From NCBI RefSeq assembly GCF_002575655.3, contig NC_053040.3, forward strand, positions 462,444,780 through 462,508,779: DNA of 64,000 nt. Reading direction: 5' to 3'. Under the pieces are notes generated by a model. It did not search any database. It was not told the origin of the DNA and saw only the letters and a list, made by a program, of their open reading frames with translations. The position numbers were made by a program, and so were the translations under genes. This DNA comes from Aegilops tauschii subsp. strangulata (taxonomy: Eukaryota; Streptophyta; Magnoliopsida; Poales; Poaceae). Positions 10,621 to 22,224 of this stretch are shown here, piece by piece (the stretch's first letter is position 1; each line of letters opens with the position of its first letter).

Positions 10621-12534
10621 ATGTCGACTAGGGGATTAGGATTCTCTGACACTCTTAGTTTTGATGGCACAAATTTTGATGTTTGGGTAATTCGCATGCT
10701 TAATCTCTTTAGGGTCATGGACCCAAATTTAGAGCGAATTGTAGATATGGGTTTTTCTCCTCCAAAGGATCCCCAAAGATTATCTTTAGAGGATGAGAAA
10801 AACTCTTATCTCAATGCTCAAGCTTCTAATGCGCTTTTTGATGCTTTGATCAATGTAGTTATATTTCAACTCATGCCGTTCCGGGATGCTCATGAGTTGT
10901 GGACAAAGCTTCAAGATAAATATGCTGTGTCCAAGATTTGTGGGGATGATTGTTCTCCCTCCACCTCCGGCCGTGTTGCTTTCTCAACTTCTACTACATC
11001 ACCCACATGTGGTTTGCCACAAGGTAATGATATGGTGAGTAGTGGTGGTCATTGCAATGATGATAGTGTGCTTATCATTGATGACTCGTCATCACTATCT
11101 TATTGCGATGCTCCACCTTTGGACTTCAACACTCCGAGCTCTCTAAATGTTTCACATGCTTGTGTTGATAGTACTTGCATATCATGTAGAAATTGCTTTA
11201 CTAAATCTCATGATGATATGCTTGCTATGTCTTGTTACCATGATAAAAATGCATCTATATCCTCGAATTGTTGTGCTAACAATGTAGAGGAAACCCAACA
11301 CCCCATGGAACAAGATGTGGTCGTGAATGGTGCCTCAAGGGATCCTACATCATCATCGATTGCGTTTTGCCTTATGGCTAAGGCTTCAAAGGTATCTCCC
11401 ACTTTGAATCCCAATATATCTTGTGATGATGTTAGTGATGAAGAGAATGATACCATTGCCTCCTTAAAAATTAAGGGAGAAATGATTTTTAAAGCTCTTC
11501 ATAAGAATAAAATTGCTCGTTCCAACTTCATGGAAATCATGTCTATTGCTACTGAGGGCAAGAAATATATTGATGAGTTGGAATCTCGTCTTGAGGAGCA
11601 TGAGGTCACCATTGATAAAATGGAAGGTCATGAGCGTGATTACGCTAATGAGATCGCGGACCTCTCTCAAGCTCTTGAACTTGAACAAACCACCAAGGAA
11701 TCAATTGAGGAGACTTTTGCTCTAGAATTATCTAGAGTGAAGGAATCTCATGATAGAGCTCTTGAGGTGGCCAATGTTTTTGAAACTAAAAATGCTAAGC
11801 TTAAAGTTTCTCATGCTAGACTCCTTGAGGATTTTGAGCACCTCGAAAATGGCTCAAGGGTCATCAAGGGTGAGCTCATCAAACTCACCGAGTCTCATGA
11901 TCAACTTGAAGCTTCTTATTTAAAAGAGCTTGCCAAGTTTTCCTCTCCTATTGTTGTTAATGATGATGCTTGTGCTACTAACTCTATTACTTGTGAAGCA
12001 TCCATTTTGAAGGTTGAGCTACGGGCTCAACTTGAGTTGCTATCTAGCAATTATGGGAAATTGGAAGAAAGCCATGAAAAGCTCTCAAGCTCTCATGATG
12101 ATCTTCTAGTATCCCATAATGTGCTAAAGATAGCACATGAGGCCATGATTGCTAAGGTAACATCTAGTGAGCCTCATGTGGACACTAGCACTACTTTTAG
12201 TCAAAATTCTATATTGCCTTGTGCTAGTCCTCGCGATTCATCCATGCATAACATTGGTACGTCTTGTGATGAATTGCTTTCCTTGCCTTGTTGCTCTAAC
12301 AATGAAACTTATACTTCCTCTAGTGCATGTGTTGAGACTAACCATGTAGAGGAAATCAAAGAGCTCAAGGCCCAAGTCACTTATTTGAAGAAAGATTTGG
12401 AAAAGTGTCATGAAGGGAAGGCCATACTCAACAATATCTTGAGTGTACAAAAATCCCCCAATAACAAAGGTGGACTTGGATTCAACTCCATTAAGAATAA
12501 GAAGTCCAAGATGAACAAGAAGAAGGGCCAATAA
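10621..12534 (+). CDS. Gag-like protein of element A (ends at an in-frame TAA)
   Basis: 637 codons starting at an ATG 41 bp after the primer binding site. Residues 10-130 contain LSFDGTNFDVWVIRMLNLF and LWTKLQDKYA, resembling the N-terminal fold of Copia-type Gag (DUF4219/UBN2 style). The middle is low-complexity, rich in S, C and D. Residues about 290-470 and 550-600 are strongly heptad-like (E, L, K-rich) and probably form coiled coils. The frame is otherwise open and ends KKKGQ-stop. The same frame continues past the stop into two zinc knuckles (see next entry). No protease, integrase or reverse transcriptase follows, so the element would need pol functions from elsewhere. It is probably a virus-like particle protein acting in the cytoplasm. 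Confidence 0.75.
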   Translation: MSTRGLGFSDTLSFDGTNFDVWVIRMLNLFRVMDPNLERIVDMGFSPPKDPQRLSLEDEKNSYLNAQASNALFDALINVVIFQLMPFRDAHELWTKLQDKYAVSKICGDDCSPSTSGRVAFSTSTTSPTCGLPQGNDMVSSGGHCNDDSVLIIDDSSSLSYCDAPPLDFNTPSSLNVSHACVDSTCISCRNCFTKSHDDMLAMSCYHDKNASISSNCCANNVEETQHPMEQDVVVNGASRDPTSSSIAFCLMAKASKVSPTLNPNISCDDVSDEENDTIASLKIKGEMIFKALHKNKIARSNFMEIMSIATEGKKYIDELESRLEEHEVTIDKMEGHERDYANEIADLSQALELEQTTKESIEETFALELSRVKESHDRALEVANVFETKNAKLKVSHARLLEDFEHLENGSRVIKGELIKLTESHDQLEASYLKELAKFSSPIVVNDDACATNSITCEASILKVELRAQLELLSSNYGKLEESHEKLSSSHDDLLVSHNVLKIAHEAMIAKVTSSEPHVDTSTTFSQNSILPCASPRDSSMHNIGTSCDELLSLPCCSNNETYTSSSACVETNHVEEIKELKAQVTYLKKDLEKCHEGKAILNNILSVQKSPNNKGGLGFNSIKNKKSKMNKKKGQ

Positions 12535-13002
12535 CAAGTCAAGAATTCGGCCAAGATTGTTTGCTTCAAGTGCAAAATTGAAGGGCATCATGTGAGATCT
12601 TGCCCATTGAAAAAGAAGACCATTAGTGACAAGCAACAAGGGAACCGGCCACAAGTTCAATCTCATGCTCAACCACAAGTTGAAGAACTGCCTCTTCCCA
12701 TGAAAACTCGGGCTAATGCTTCTCAAGTTGAGAAATCAAGTGAGAAGAAAGTGAAGAGTAGACGTTGCTACCTATGTCGTGAGAAAGGTCACCTCACTTC
12801 TTCATGCACTAGTGGCAACTTATCCAACCCAATTATTATTGATGATATCTATTCTCTTGGGAAGGATAAGGTTGGCAATGTGTTTGTCAAGTTCGTTGGT
12901 ACTCAAAGTGGTGTCAAGAAAAGAACCATTTGGGTTGCCAAGCCTATTGTGACTAACCTCTTAGGACCCAACTTGGTTGGGGACCAACAAGCTCAAACTT
13001 GA
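12535..13002 (+). CDS. Zinc-knuckle tail of element A Gag, in frame after the stop
   Basis: An open stretch of 155 codons in the same frame as the upstream Gag, separated from it by one TAA (12532-12534). It holds two CCHC knuckles with exact C-x2-C-x4-H-x4-C spacing: CFKCKIEGHHVRSC near 12570 and CYLCREKGHLTSSC near 12770. The stretch between them is basic. The tail ends at a TGA at 13000. It is clearly the nucleocapsid part of the same Gag, either cut off by a nonsense mutation or reached by readthrough; it has no convincing start codon of its own before the first knuckle. Confidence 0.7.
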   Translation, partial: QVKNSAKIVCFKCKIEGHHVRSCPLKKKTISDKQQGNRPQVQSHAQPQVEELPLPMKTRANASQVEKSSEKKVKSRRCYLCREKGHLTSSCTSGNLSNPIIIDDIYSLGKDKVGNVFVKFVGTQSGVKKRTIWVAKPIVTNLLGPNLVGDQQAQT

Positions 13003-16000
13003 TCAATAGGTGTTGTTGGAGGGCATTGGAGACTTGGCTACATTATGAAGAATTAAGGGGACTTCATCATTCTTAGGGTCTCAAGCCAAGTTAATTGGGT
13101 TATCAAGTTTCTATACTATATCCAATGTGCCTCCTTTCGGTAACTTGTACTTAAATTATTTACATTGAAAGTTACTTGCCCCTCTGCATGTTTTGGTTTT
13201 GTTCCTTGCATGTGTTTGTATATGTTGTGCCTCCAATTTCTTATCTTGAGTAATCAAGTATGTGTGTGTTGGTTTGCACATCATGTACATGTGTGTCGTA
13301 CGTTGAGCCTTTATGCATCTTGTTTGTACCTTAGTTGGCTCTTGTGAGAGATTAATGGAATATCCCATTATGGGGGAGTGATGTGCTTTGTACACCTCAC
13401 AATCCTATAAATGTGTGTACATGTGGAATACCATCTAGTATTGATATTACAAGATTATATAGTCGCTATGTGGTATGTCTTCTCATTAGAAATTCAAATT
13501 CTAAATTGTCCATTAATTATCTCTTGTTGGATCGTTATTTTGCCTCGTGTTTATCTTTAATTGGTATCACATTATGGGGGAGTAATATGCTATGTGTATA
13601 TTACTAGCCTAGAAAATGTGTACATTTGAGATATTGTCACCTAGAATTGATATTGTAAATTATCTTGTTCCTAGGTGGCATGTTAGCTCTATAAGTCGCA
13701 ATTTGCTTGTGTTTGGTGTGAAGATGATGTCGGATATCCTTGCTATCTACCATCGGGAATTATTTCCAAATACTTCTTGTCTTTTGACAATTGGTACTCA
13801 CTTATGTGTGGTAGAAATTATTGATCATCTTCACGTTAGCGTTTGCTTTTTATTTGACTTATCTCTTGCCAAGTTTGTGTCAACTCCCATTGCCTTCCGT
13901 ACCACTTGAGGATCTTGTTGTTTTCTTGATCTTGTCTAGTGTTTTCCTTGATATAGTGAACGTGGTGATCCTACCTTGTGCATTTTGTATTCAAATGCAA
14001 ATTCTCTATAATGCACAACTCGTGGGGGAGCTATCCTATTTTCTATAGAACACTAAACTTGTGATCCATTTTAAGTGTGTGTTGGTGGACGTCAAGCCGT
14101 TTCTTTTTGGTACTTGTGCCATCATGAAACTTTGTAAAGAGCTTGGTTTTGTTTGGAACCATCATCTCTTTTGGGAGTTTGATATCATTTTTTGGGTTCC
14201 AATGGATATCTCATTCCTTGATGTATCTTTTAATGATATCTTCCAAGTGATGATTTCTCCATTTGGTATTCTTTTCACTTGGTATTTCCTTGTATTTTGG
14301 TATCGGTTCTTGAAAGTCTTGAGCATGCATATTAACTTCATGTAGTTTCCTTGGCATGCTTTCTCTCATTGACCCAATATATAGGGGAAACTCCACCAAG
14401 TCTCAAATTGGATGAGATGTGCATGAATTTCATTTCCATATCTATATGCACATATTTATGTGGAGTTTGTCCTATGTATTGTTGGTGTTTCTAACTCTTT
14501 GGTCCCAATGAGTTTGGGTACCATTTTGTTTGTGGTGTTGTTCTAGGAACAACTAGAGATGCATTGGATGCTCGGCTCATTCAAAAGGAAGGTGGTGTCA
14601 CCATGTGCTTATTGGAGTCAAGCTAGGACGCTCAACGAACTACTATCATTTACATTCAATTGGTATCTACCACATCCTTCCAATGCTATCTCGGTAACAA
14701 GTATCTACTCATGCATACATTTCCTTCATACAACCTTGTGTAGGTTCCATCATGGCATGAATTTCTTGATTAGTTCTTGTGGTACTTGTTTCCTTTCTCA
14801 AAGCATCTCAACGATGATCTCATGTTGCTAGTTGTGATGTCTTTGATGGGTGTGTGGTAGCAATTCATTTATATACTATAAGACCATATCTAGCCATGTG
14901 CTATGCTTCCAATCAAATATATTATTGGTATATGTATGACTTCCTCTTGGATATCTTGTTCCTTCGTGTTGTAACTATTTCGGGGGTACATCCTTCTTTG
15001 AAGATATATGTCATCATGATCTCGTCTACCTAGAACCTTATACACTTGAGAGAAATTACATCTCTAGATGATATCCTTTCTTTCACGTCCACCTTGTCTT
15101 TCTTATGTTATTTCTTTGGTGGCTCCGTGAAAGCTTTTGCCTTGAGTGTGTGTCTTATATCGTTGCATCTTGTTGCACTCTTGTGTGGTGAAGATTATTT
15201 TCCTCATGCTTATCTTTACGAGGCTTTTGCCATCTTAATTGGTACCCCTCGTCTTGATGAGGCTTTCATCTTATATCTTCACCATGGGTTGTCACAAGCA
15301 TAGGTTCTTTATATGCTTATTAGTGAGCTTGTGAACCCGTTTGCTAGTTGTGAGTGGGAACGACATGCCTTGCACCGTGTATCTCATTCATTCAAGACTA
15401 TATTGATGCTTAATGCTCATCCGTACATTAGTCTTCTCAAGTGCACTGCCTTGACTCACACACATCAGTTTTGGTTGAGCCTATTCTTAAGTTGCCTCTT
15501 TTATATGTTGCTTAACCATTTGTTTGTTGCAAGTGCTAGGCCTTGTTTCCTACATGCTCACTTGCACTTATTGTAAGTTTCTGTTGACTTTGGGGAAGCT
15601 ATGATCCTATTTTGTGCACTTTGTATCCTTATACAAAAATTCTTTTGTGTGCACAAATCATGGCGAGCTTCTCTAGTTTCTTTAGAACACTCCTCTGCTC
15701 ATATCTTAATATCTTTTATTCTTGTGGCTCGTAGGATCTCTGGTCTAGTTGGTTCAATTGGTATCTTTTGATAGCTTGCTTCAATTGGTATCTTTTGATA
15801 GCTTGCTTCAATTGGTATCTTTTGATAGCTTGCTTCAATTGGCATCTTTTGATTGCTTGATTGCTTGGTTCTCTCTTTGTTATGTCTTTGTGGCATATCT
15901 TCCTTTAGCAATCTTGGTGCCTCAATATAGTTGGTCTTCCTCCAAGTATTACCTTTGGATATGTGTATGGCATTCCACTCTCTTGTTGAGAAATACACAA

Positions 16001-16252
16001 CTTTTGGAGGAACACCTTTTATATTGGTCTTCTTAGCTTTTCGCCCATTTTGGCAATCGATGCCAATGGGGGAGAAGTTTCAGAGAGTTTTGTGGAGAAG
16101 TCTTCAGATTTTTCTCCTTGCTTTGGTTTTGTTCCTAAGCATTTGGATCACATACGCATGCATTATTGATTGTTGCATTGCATGGTGATGCATAATTCCT
16201 TGTATAAACTCTCTTGATAGTGATTGTCATCAATTACCAAAATGGGGGAGAT
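13003..16252 (+). other. Non-coding spacer of element A with PPT-like motifs
   Basis: 3.25 kb where pol would be expected, but no protease, integrase, RT or RNase H motif appears in any frame. It contains two copies of a roughly 200-bp repeat starting CATTATGGGGGAGTgATgTGCT (near 13368 and 13568), further TGGGGGAG motifs (about 14022 and 16062), a 27-bp minisatellite, and the terminal polypurine tract AATGGGGGAGA at 16241-16251 beside the 3'LTR. The short open frames are T-rich and look random. A non-coding internal domain like this is typical of LARD-type elements. Confidence 0.7.
15754..15861 (+). repeat. 27-bp minisatellite, four units
   Basis: Four head-to-tail units starting TCAATTGG(T/C)ATCTTTTGAT, the last one diverged. 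The equivalent place in the left-hand copy (about 406-460) has only two clear units. Confidence 0.9.
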
Positions 16253-16483
16253 TGAAAGAACATGCGGTGCCCCCGTGTTTGGTTTTGGTAATTGATGACA
16301 ATCTCTATGGACTAATGGTTGCCTTGAGTTATATTTGAAGGTTTTGTCCATAAGCTTTTCTTGGAGTACATGTGTTGGTTTCAAGGAGAGTTTGTGTTGA
16401 CCAAGGTGCTATTCAAGGAATTACCTAAAAGATTGGTCTTGTGAGAGGTTGATCAAGACTAAGTCAAAGAGGGATCAAGTGAT

Positions 16484-18211
16484 TGTTGGGAATCGTAGCA
16501 TAATTTTAAAATTTTCCTACGCTCACCAAGATGCATCTATGGAGTCTACTAGCAACGAGGGGAAGGGAGTGCATCTACATACCGTTGTAGATCGCGAGCG
16601 GAAGCGTTCCAATGAACGTGGATGACGGAGTCGTACTCGCCGTGATCCAAATCACCGATGACCGAGTGCCAAACGTACGGCACCTCCGCGTTCAACACAC
16701 GTACGGTGCAGCGACGTCTCCTCCTTTCTTGATCCAGCAAGGGGGAAGGAGAGGTTGATGGAGATCCAACAGCACGACGGCGTGGTGGTGGATGTAGCGG
16801 CTCTTCGGCAGGGCTTCGCCGAGCTTCTGCGCGAGAGAGAGAGGTGTTGTAGGGGAGGAGGGAGGCGCCAAAGGCTGTGTCTATGCTGCCCTCCCTCCCC
16901 CCCACTATTTATAGGACCCCTTGGGAGGGGGAAGCCGGCCAAAACCCATCTAGGGTTGGGGGGGGCGGCGGCCAAGGGGGGGAAGGGGTTGCCTTGCCCC
17001 CCAAGGCAAGGGGGAACTCCCCCCCCCCCCTAGGGTTCCCAACCCTAGGCGCATGGGAGGAGGCCCAAGGAGGCGCCCCAGCCCACTAGGGGCTGGTTCC
17101 CTTCCACTTTCAGCCCACGGGGCCCTCCGGGACAGGTGGCCCCACCCGGTGGACCCCCGGGACCCTTCCGGTGGTCCCGGTACAATACCGATAACCCCCG
17201 AAACTTTCCCGGTGGCCAAAACTGGACTTCCTATATATAATTCTTCACCTCCGGACCATTCCGGAACCTCTCGTGACGTCCGGGATCTCATCCGGGACTC
17301 CGAACAACTTTCGGGTTTCCGCATACATATATCTCTACAACCCTAGCGTCACCGGACCTTAAGTGTGTAGACCCTACGGGTTCGGGAGACATGCAGACAT
17401 GACCGAGACGCCTCTCCGGTCAATAACCAACAGCGGGATCTGGATACCCATGTTGGCTCCCACATGTTCCACGATGATATCATCGGGTGAACCACGGTGT
17501 CGAGGATTCAATCAATCCGTATGCAATTCCCTTTGTCAATCGGTATGTTACTTGCCCGAGATTCGATCGTCGGTATCCCAATACCTAGTTCAATCTCGTT
17601 ACCGGCAAGTCTCTTTACTCGTACCGCAATGCATGATCCCGTGACTAACGCCTTAGTCACATTGAGCTCATTATGATGATGCATTACCGAGTGGGCCCAG
17701 AGATACCTCTCCGTTTACACGGAGTGACAAATCCCAGTCTCGATCCGTGCCAACCCAACAGACACTTTCGGAGATACCCGTAATGCACCTTTATAGTCAC
17801 CCAGTTACGTTGTGACGTTTGGCACACCCAAAGCACTCCTACGGTATCCGGGAGTTGCACGACCTCATGGTCTAAGGAAAAGATACTTGACATTGGAAAA
17901 GCACTAGCAAACGAAACTACACGATCTTTTATGCTAAGCTTAAGTTGGGTCTTGTCCATCACATCATTCTCCTAATGATGTGATCCCGTTATCAATGACA
18001 TCCTATGTCCATAGTCAGGAAACCATGACTATCTGTTGATCAACGAGCTAGTCAACTAGAGGCTTACTAGGGACAGGTTGTGGTCTATGTATTCACACAT
18101 GTATTACGATTTTCGGACAATACAATTATAGCATGAATAAAAGACTATTATCATGAACACAGAAATATAATAATAACCATTTATTATTGCCTCTAGGGCA
18201 TATTTCCAACA
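16484..18211 (-). repeat. 3' LTR of the young Copia element
   Basis: 1728 bp. On the minus strand it begins TGTTGGAAATATGCCCTAG and ends CCCAACA. A TATA motif CTATAAATAG lies at 16914-16905 on the minus strand. The polypurine tract (AAGTGGGAGAC, minus strand) abuts it at 18212-18222. Confidence 0.9.
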
Positions 18212-18243
18212 GTCTCCCACTTGCACTAGAGTCAATAATCTAG

Positions 18244-21200
18244 TTACATTGTGATGAATCGAACACCCATTGCGTCCTGGTGTTGATCATGTTTTGCCCT
18301 AGGGAGAGGTTTAGTCAACGGATCTGCTACATTCAGGTCCGTGTGTACTTTACAAATATCTATGTCTCCATTTTGAACACTTTCACGAATGGAGTTGAAG
18401 CGACGCTTGATATGCCTGGTCTTCCTGTGAAACCTGGGCTCCTTCGCAAGGGCAATAGCTCCAGTGTTGTCACAGAAGAGAGTCATTGGGCCCGACGCAT
18501 TGGGAATCACCCCTAGGTCGGTAATGAACTCCTTCATCCAGACTGCTTCCTGTGCTGCCTCCAAGGCTGCCATGTATTCCGCTTCACATGTAGATCCCGC
18601 CACGACGCTTTGCTTGCAACTGCACCAGCTTACTGCTCCTCTATTCAAAATATACACGTATCCGGTCTGTGACTTCGAGTCATCCGGATCTGTGTCGAAG
18701 CTAGCGTCGACGTAACCCTTTACGACGAGCTCTTCGTCACCTCCATAAACGAGAAACATATCCTTAGTCCTCTTCAGGTACTTCAGGATATTCTTGACCG
18801 CTGTCCAGTGTTCCTTGCCGGGATTACTTTGGTACCTTCCTACCAAACTTACGGCAAGGTTTACATCAGGTCTGGTACACAGCATGGCATACATAATAGA
18901 CCCTATGGCCGAGGCATAGGGGATGACACTCATCTCTTCTATATCTTCTGCCGTGGTCGGGCATTGAGCCGTGCTCAATTGCACACCTTGCAATACAGGC
19001 AAGAACCCCTTCTTGGACTGATCCATACTGAACTTCTTCAATATCTTGTCAAGGTATGTACTCTGTGAAAGACCAATGAGGCGTCTTGATCTATCTCTAT
19101 AGATCTTGATGCCTAATATGTAAGCAGCTTCTCCAAGGTCCTTCATTGAAAAACACTTATTCAAATAGGCCTTTATACTTTCCAAGAATTCTATATCATT
19201 TCCCATCAATAATATGTCATCCACATATAATATGAGAAATGCTACAGAGCTCCCACTCACTTTCTTGTAAACACAGGCTTCTCCATAAGTCTGTGTAAAC
19301 CCAAACGCTTTGATCATCTCATCAAAGCGAATGTTCCAACTCCGAGATGCTTGCACCAGCCCATAGATTGAGCGCTGGAGCTTGCATACTTTGTTAGCAT
19401 TCTTAGGATCGACAAAACCTTCCGGCTGCATCATATACAACTCTTCCTTAAGGAAGCCGTTAAGGAATGCCGTTTTGACGTCCATCTGCCATATCTCATA
19501 ATCATAGTATGCGGCAATTGCTAACATGATTCGGACGGACTTCAGCTTCGCTACGGGTGAGAAAGTCTCATCGTAGTCAACCCCTTGAACTTGTCGATAA
19601 CCCTTAGCGACAAGTCGAGCTTTGTAGATGGTCACATTACCATCTGCGTCTGTCTTCTTCTTAAAGATCCATTTGTTTTCTATGGCTCGCCGCTCATCGG
19701 GCAAGTCAGTCAAAGTCCATACTTTGTTTTCATACATGGATTCTATCTCGGATTTCATGGCTTCTAGCCATTTGTCGGAATCCGGGCCCGCCATCGCTTC
19801 TTCATAGTTCGAAGGTTCACCGTTGTCTAACAACATGATTTCCAAGACAGGGTTGCCGTACCACTCTGGTGCGGAACGTGTCCTTGTGGACCTACGAAGT
19901 TCAGTAACTTGATCTGAAGTTTCATGATCATCATCATTAACTTCCTCCCCAGTCGGTGTAGGCACCACAGGAACATTTTCCCGCGCTGCGCTACTTTCCG
20001 GTTCGGAAGGGGTGACTATCACCTCATCAAGTTCCACTTTCCTCCCACTCAATTCTTTCGAGAGAAACTCCTTCTCTAGAAAGGACCCGTTCTTGGCAAC
20101 GAAGATCTTGCCTTCGGATCTGAGGTAGAAGGTATACCCAATAGTTTCCTTAGGGTATCCTATGAAGACGCATTTTTCCGATTTGGGTTCGAACTTTTCA
20201 GGTTGAAGTTTCTTGACATAAGCATCGCATCCCCAAACTTTTAGAAACGACAGCTTAGGTTTCTTCCCAAACCATAATTCATACGGTGTCGTCTCAACGG
20301 ATTTAGACGGTGTCCTATTTAAAGTGAATGCGGCAGTCTCTAAAGCATAACCCCAAAATGAGAGCGGTAAATCGGTAAGAGACATCATAGATCGCACCAT
20401 ATCCAATAGAGTGCGATTACGACGTTCGGACACACCATTTCTCTGAGGTGTTCCAGGCGGCGTGAGTTGTGAAACTATTCCACATTTCCTTAAGTGTGTA
20501 CCAAATTCGTGACTTAAATATTCTCCACCACGATCTGATCGTAAGAATTTTATTTTCCTGTCACGTTGATTCTCGACTTCACTCTGAAATTCCTTGAACT
20601 TTTCAAAGGTTTCAGACTTGTGTTTCATTAGGTAGACATACCCATATCTACTTAAATCATCAGTGAGAGTGAGAACATAACGATATCCTCCGCGAGCCTC
20701 CACACTCATTGGACCGCACACATCGGTATGTATGATTTCCAATAAGTTGGTTGCTCGCTCCATTGTTCCGGAGAACGGAGTCTTGGTCATCTTACCCATG
20801 AGGCATGGTTCGCACGTGTCAAATGATTCGTAATCAAGAGACTCCAAAAGTCCATCTGCATGGAGCTTCTTCATGCGCTTGACACCAATGTGACCAAGGC
20901 GGCAGTGCCACAAGTATGTGGGACTATCGTTATCAACTTTACATCTTTTGGTATTCATACTATGAACATGTGTAGCATCACGTTCGAGATTTATCAAGAA
21001 TAAACCATTGACCAGCGGGGCATGACCATAAAACATATCTCTCAAATAAATAGAACAACCATTATTCTCAGATTTAAATGAGTAGCCATCTCGAATTAAA
21101 CGAGATCCAGATACAATGTTCATGCTCAAAGCTAGCACTAAATAACAATTATTGAGGTTTATAACTAATCCCGTGGGTAGATGCAGAGGTAGCGTACTGA

Positions 21201-22224
21201 CGGCGATCACATCGACCTTGGAACCATTCCCGACGCGCATCGTCACCTCGTCTTTTGCCAGTCTCCGTTTATTCCGTAGTTCCTGATTTGAGTTACAAAT
21301 ATGAGCAACCGCACCGGTATCAAATACCCAGGAGCTACTACGAGTACTGGTAAGGTACACATCAATTACTTGTATATCACATATACCTTGGGTGTTGCCG
21401 GCCTTCTTCTTGTCCGCTAAATATTTGGGGCAGTTCCGCTTCCAGTGACCACTTCCCTTGCAATAAAAGCACTCAGTCTCGGGCTTGGGTCCATTCTTTG
21501 ACTTCTTCCCGGTAACTGGCTTACCGGGCGCGGCAATTCCCTTGCCGTCCTTCTTGAAGTTCTTCTTACCCTTGCCCTTCTTGAACTTAGTGGTTTTATT
21601 TACCATCAACACTTGATGTTCCTTTTTGATCTCCACCTCAGCTGATTTCAGCATTGAATACACCTCGGGAATGGTCTTTTCCATCCCCTGCATATTGTAG
21701 TTCATCACAAAGCTCTTGTAGCTTGGTGGAAGCGACTGGAGGATTCTGTCAATGACCGCGTCATCCGGGAGATTAACTCCCAGCTGAGACAAGCGGTTGT
21801 GCAACCCAGACATTCTGAGTATGTGCTCACTAACAGAACTGTTCTCCTCCATTTTACAGCTGAAGAACTTGTCGGAGACATCATATCTCTCGACCCGGGC
21901 ATGAGCTTGAAAAACCAGTTTCAGCTCCTCGAACATCTCATATGCTCCATGTTTCTCAAAACGCTTTTGGAGACCCGGTTCTAAGCTGTAAAGCATGCCG
22001 CACTGAACGAGGGAGTAATCATCAGCACGCTGCTGCCAAGCGTTCATAACGTCTTGGTTCTCAGGGATTGGTGCTTCACCTAGCGGTGCTTCTAAGACAT
22101 AATCTTTCTTGGCTGCTATGAGGATGATCCTCAGGTTCCGGACCCAGTCCGTATAGTTGCTGCCATCATCTTTCAGCTTGGTTTTCTCTAGGAACGCGTT
22201 GAAATTGAGGACAACGTGGGCCAT
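18244..22224 (-). CDS. Intact Copia gag-pol polyprotein (1326 aa)
   Basis: One open frame from an ATG. Domains in order: Gag (about 1-245); CCHC knuckle C252-C255-H260-C265; retropepsin-like protease with D302-T-G; pre-integrase zinc site H440, H445, C471, C474; integrase core D501, D564, E600, with exactly 35 residues between the last two (DD35E); reverse transcriptase with D915 (QMDVKTAF) and YVDD 1000-1003; RNase H with D1173, E1214/E1216 and D1252; C-terminal VADPLTKPLPR motif. The order PR-INT-RT-RH defines Ty1/Copia. It lies 1.3 kb from its 5'LTR and 32 bp from the 3'LTR. No frameshift or stop was found and every catalytic residue listed is present, so it may encode active enzymes. Confidence 0.95.
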   Translation of the reverse strand: MAHVVLNFNAFLEKTKLKDDGSNYTDWVRNLRIILIAAKKDYVLEAPLGEAPIPENQDVMNAWQQRADDYSLVQCGMLYSLEPGLQKRFEKHGAYEMFEELKLVFQAHARVERYDVSDKFFSCKMEENSSVSEHILRMSGLHNRLSQLGVNLPDDAVIDRILQSLPPSYKSFVMNYNMQGMEKTIPEVYSMLKSAEVEIKKEHQVLMVNKTTKFKKGKGKKNFKKDGKGIAAPGKPVTGKKSKNGPKPETECFYCKGSGHWKRNCPKYLADKKKAGNTQGICDIQVIDVYLTSTRSSSWVFDTGAVAHICNSNQELRNKRRLAKDEVTMRVGNGSKVDVIAVSTLPLHLPTGLVINLNNCYLVLALSMNIVSGSRLIRDGYSFKSENNGCSIYLRDMFYGHAPLVNGLFLINLERDATHVHSMNTKRCKVDNDSPTYLWHCRLGHIGVKRMKKLHADGLLESLDYESFDTCEPCLMGKMTKTPFSGTMERATNLLEIIHTDVCGPMSVEARGGYRYVLTLTDDLSRYGYVYLMKHKSETFEKFKEFQSEVENQRDRKIKFLRSDRGGEYLSHEFGTHLRKCGIVSQLTPPGTPQRNGVSERRNRTLLDMVRSMMSLTDLPLSFWGYALETAAFTLNRTPSKSVETTPYELWFGKKPKLSFLKVWGCDAYVKKLQPEKFEPKSEKCVFIGYPKETIGYTFYLRSEGKIFVAKNGSFLEKEFLSKELSGRKVELDEVIVTPSEPESSAARENVPVVPTPTGEEVNDDDHETSDQVTELRRSTRTRSAPEWYGNPVLEIMLLDNGEPSNYEEAMAGPDSDKWLEAMKSEIESMYENKVWTLTDLPDERRAIENKWIFKKKTDADGNVTIYKARLVAKGYRQVQGVDYDETFSPVAKLKSVRIMLAIAAYYDYEIWQMDVKTAFLNGFLKEELYMMQPEGFVDPKNANKVCKLQRSIYGLVQASRSWNIRFDEMIKAFGFTQTYGEACVYKKVSGSSVAFLILYVDDILLMGNDIEFLESIKAYLNKCFSMKDLGEAAYILGIKIYRDRSRRLIGLSQSTYLDKILKKFSMDQSKKGFLPVLQGVQLSTAQCPTTAEDIEEMSVIPYASAIGSIMYAMLCTRPDVNLAVSLVGRYQSNPGKEHWTAVKNILKYLKRTKDMFLVYGGDEELVVKGYVDASFDTDPDDSKSQTGYVYILNRGAVSWCSCKQSVVAGSTCEAEYMAALEAAQEAVWMKEFITDLGVIPNASGPMTLFCDNTGAIALAKEPRFHRKTRHIKRRFNSIRESVQNGDIDICKVHTDLNVADPLTKPLPRAKHDQHQDAMGVRFITM

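Noticed and set aside
16549..17346. Several overlapping open frames in the Copia LTRs (also at 23603-24398 and 62614-63410)
   Set aside because: They repeat identically in every LTR copy because of GC-rich LTR sequence; LTRs of this family do not encode proteins there.
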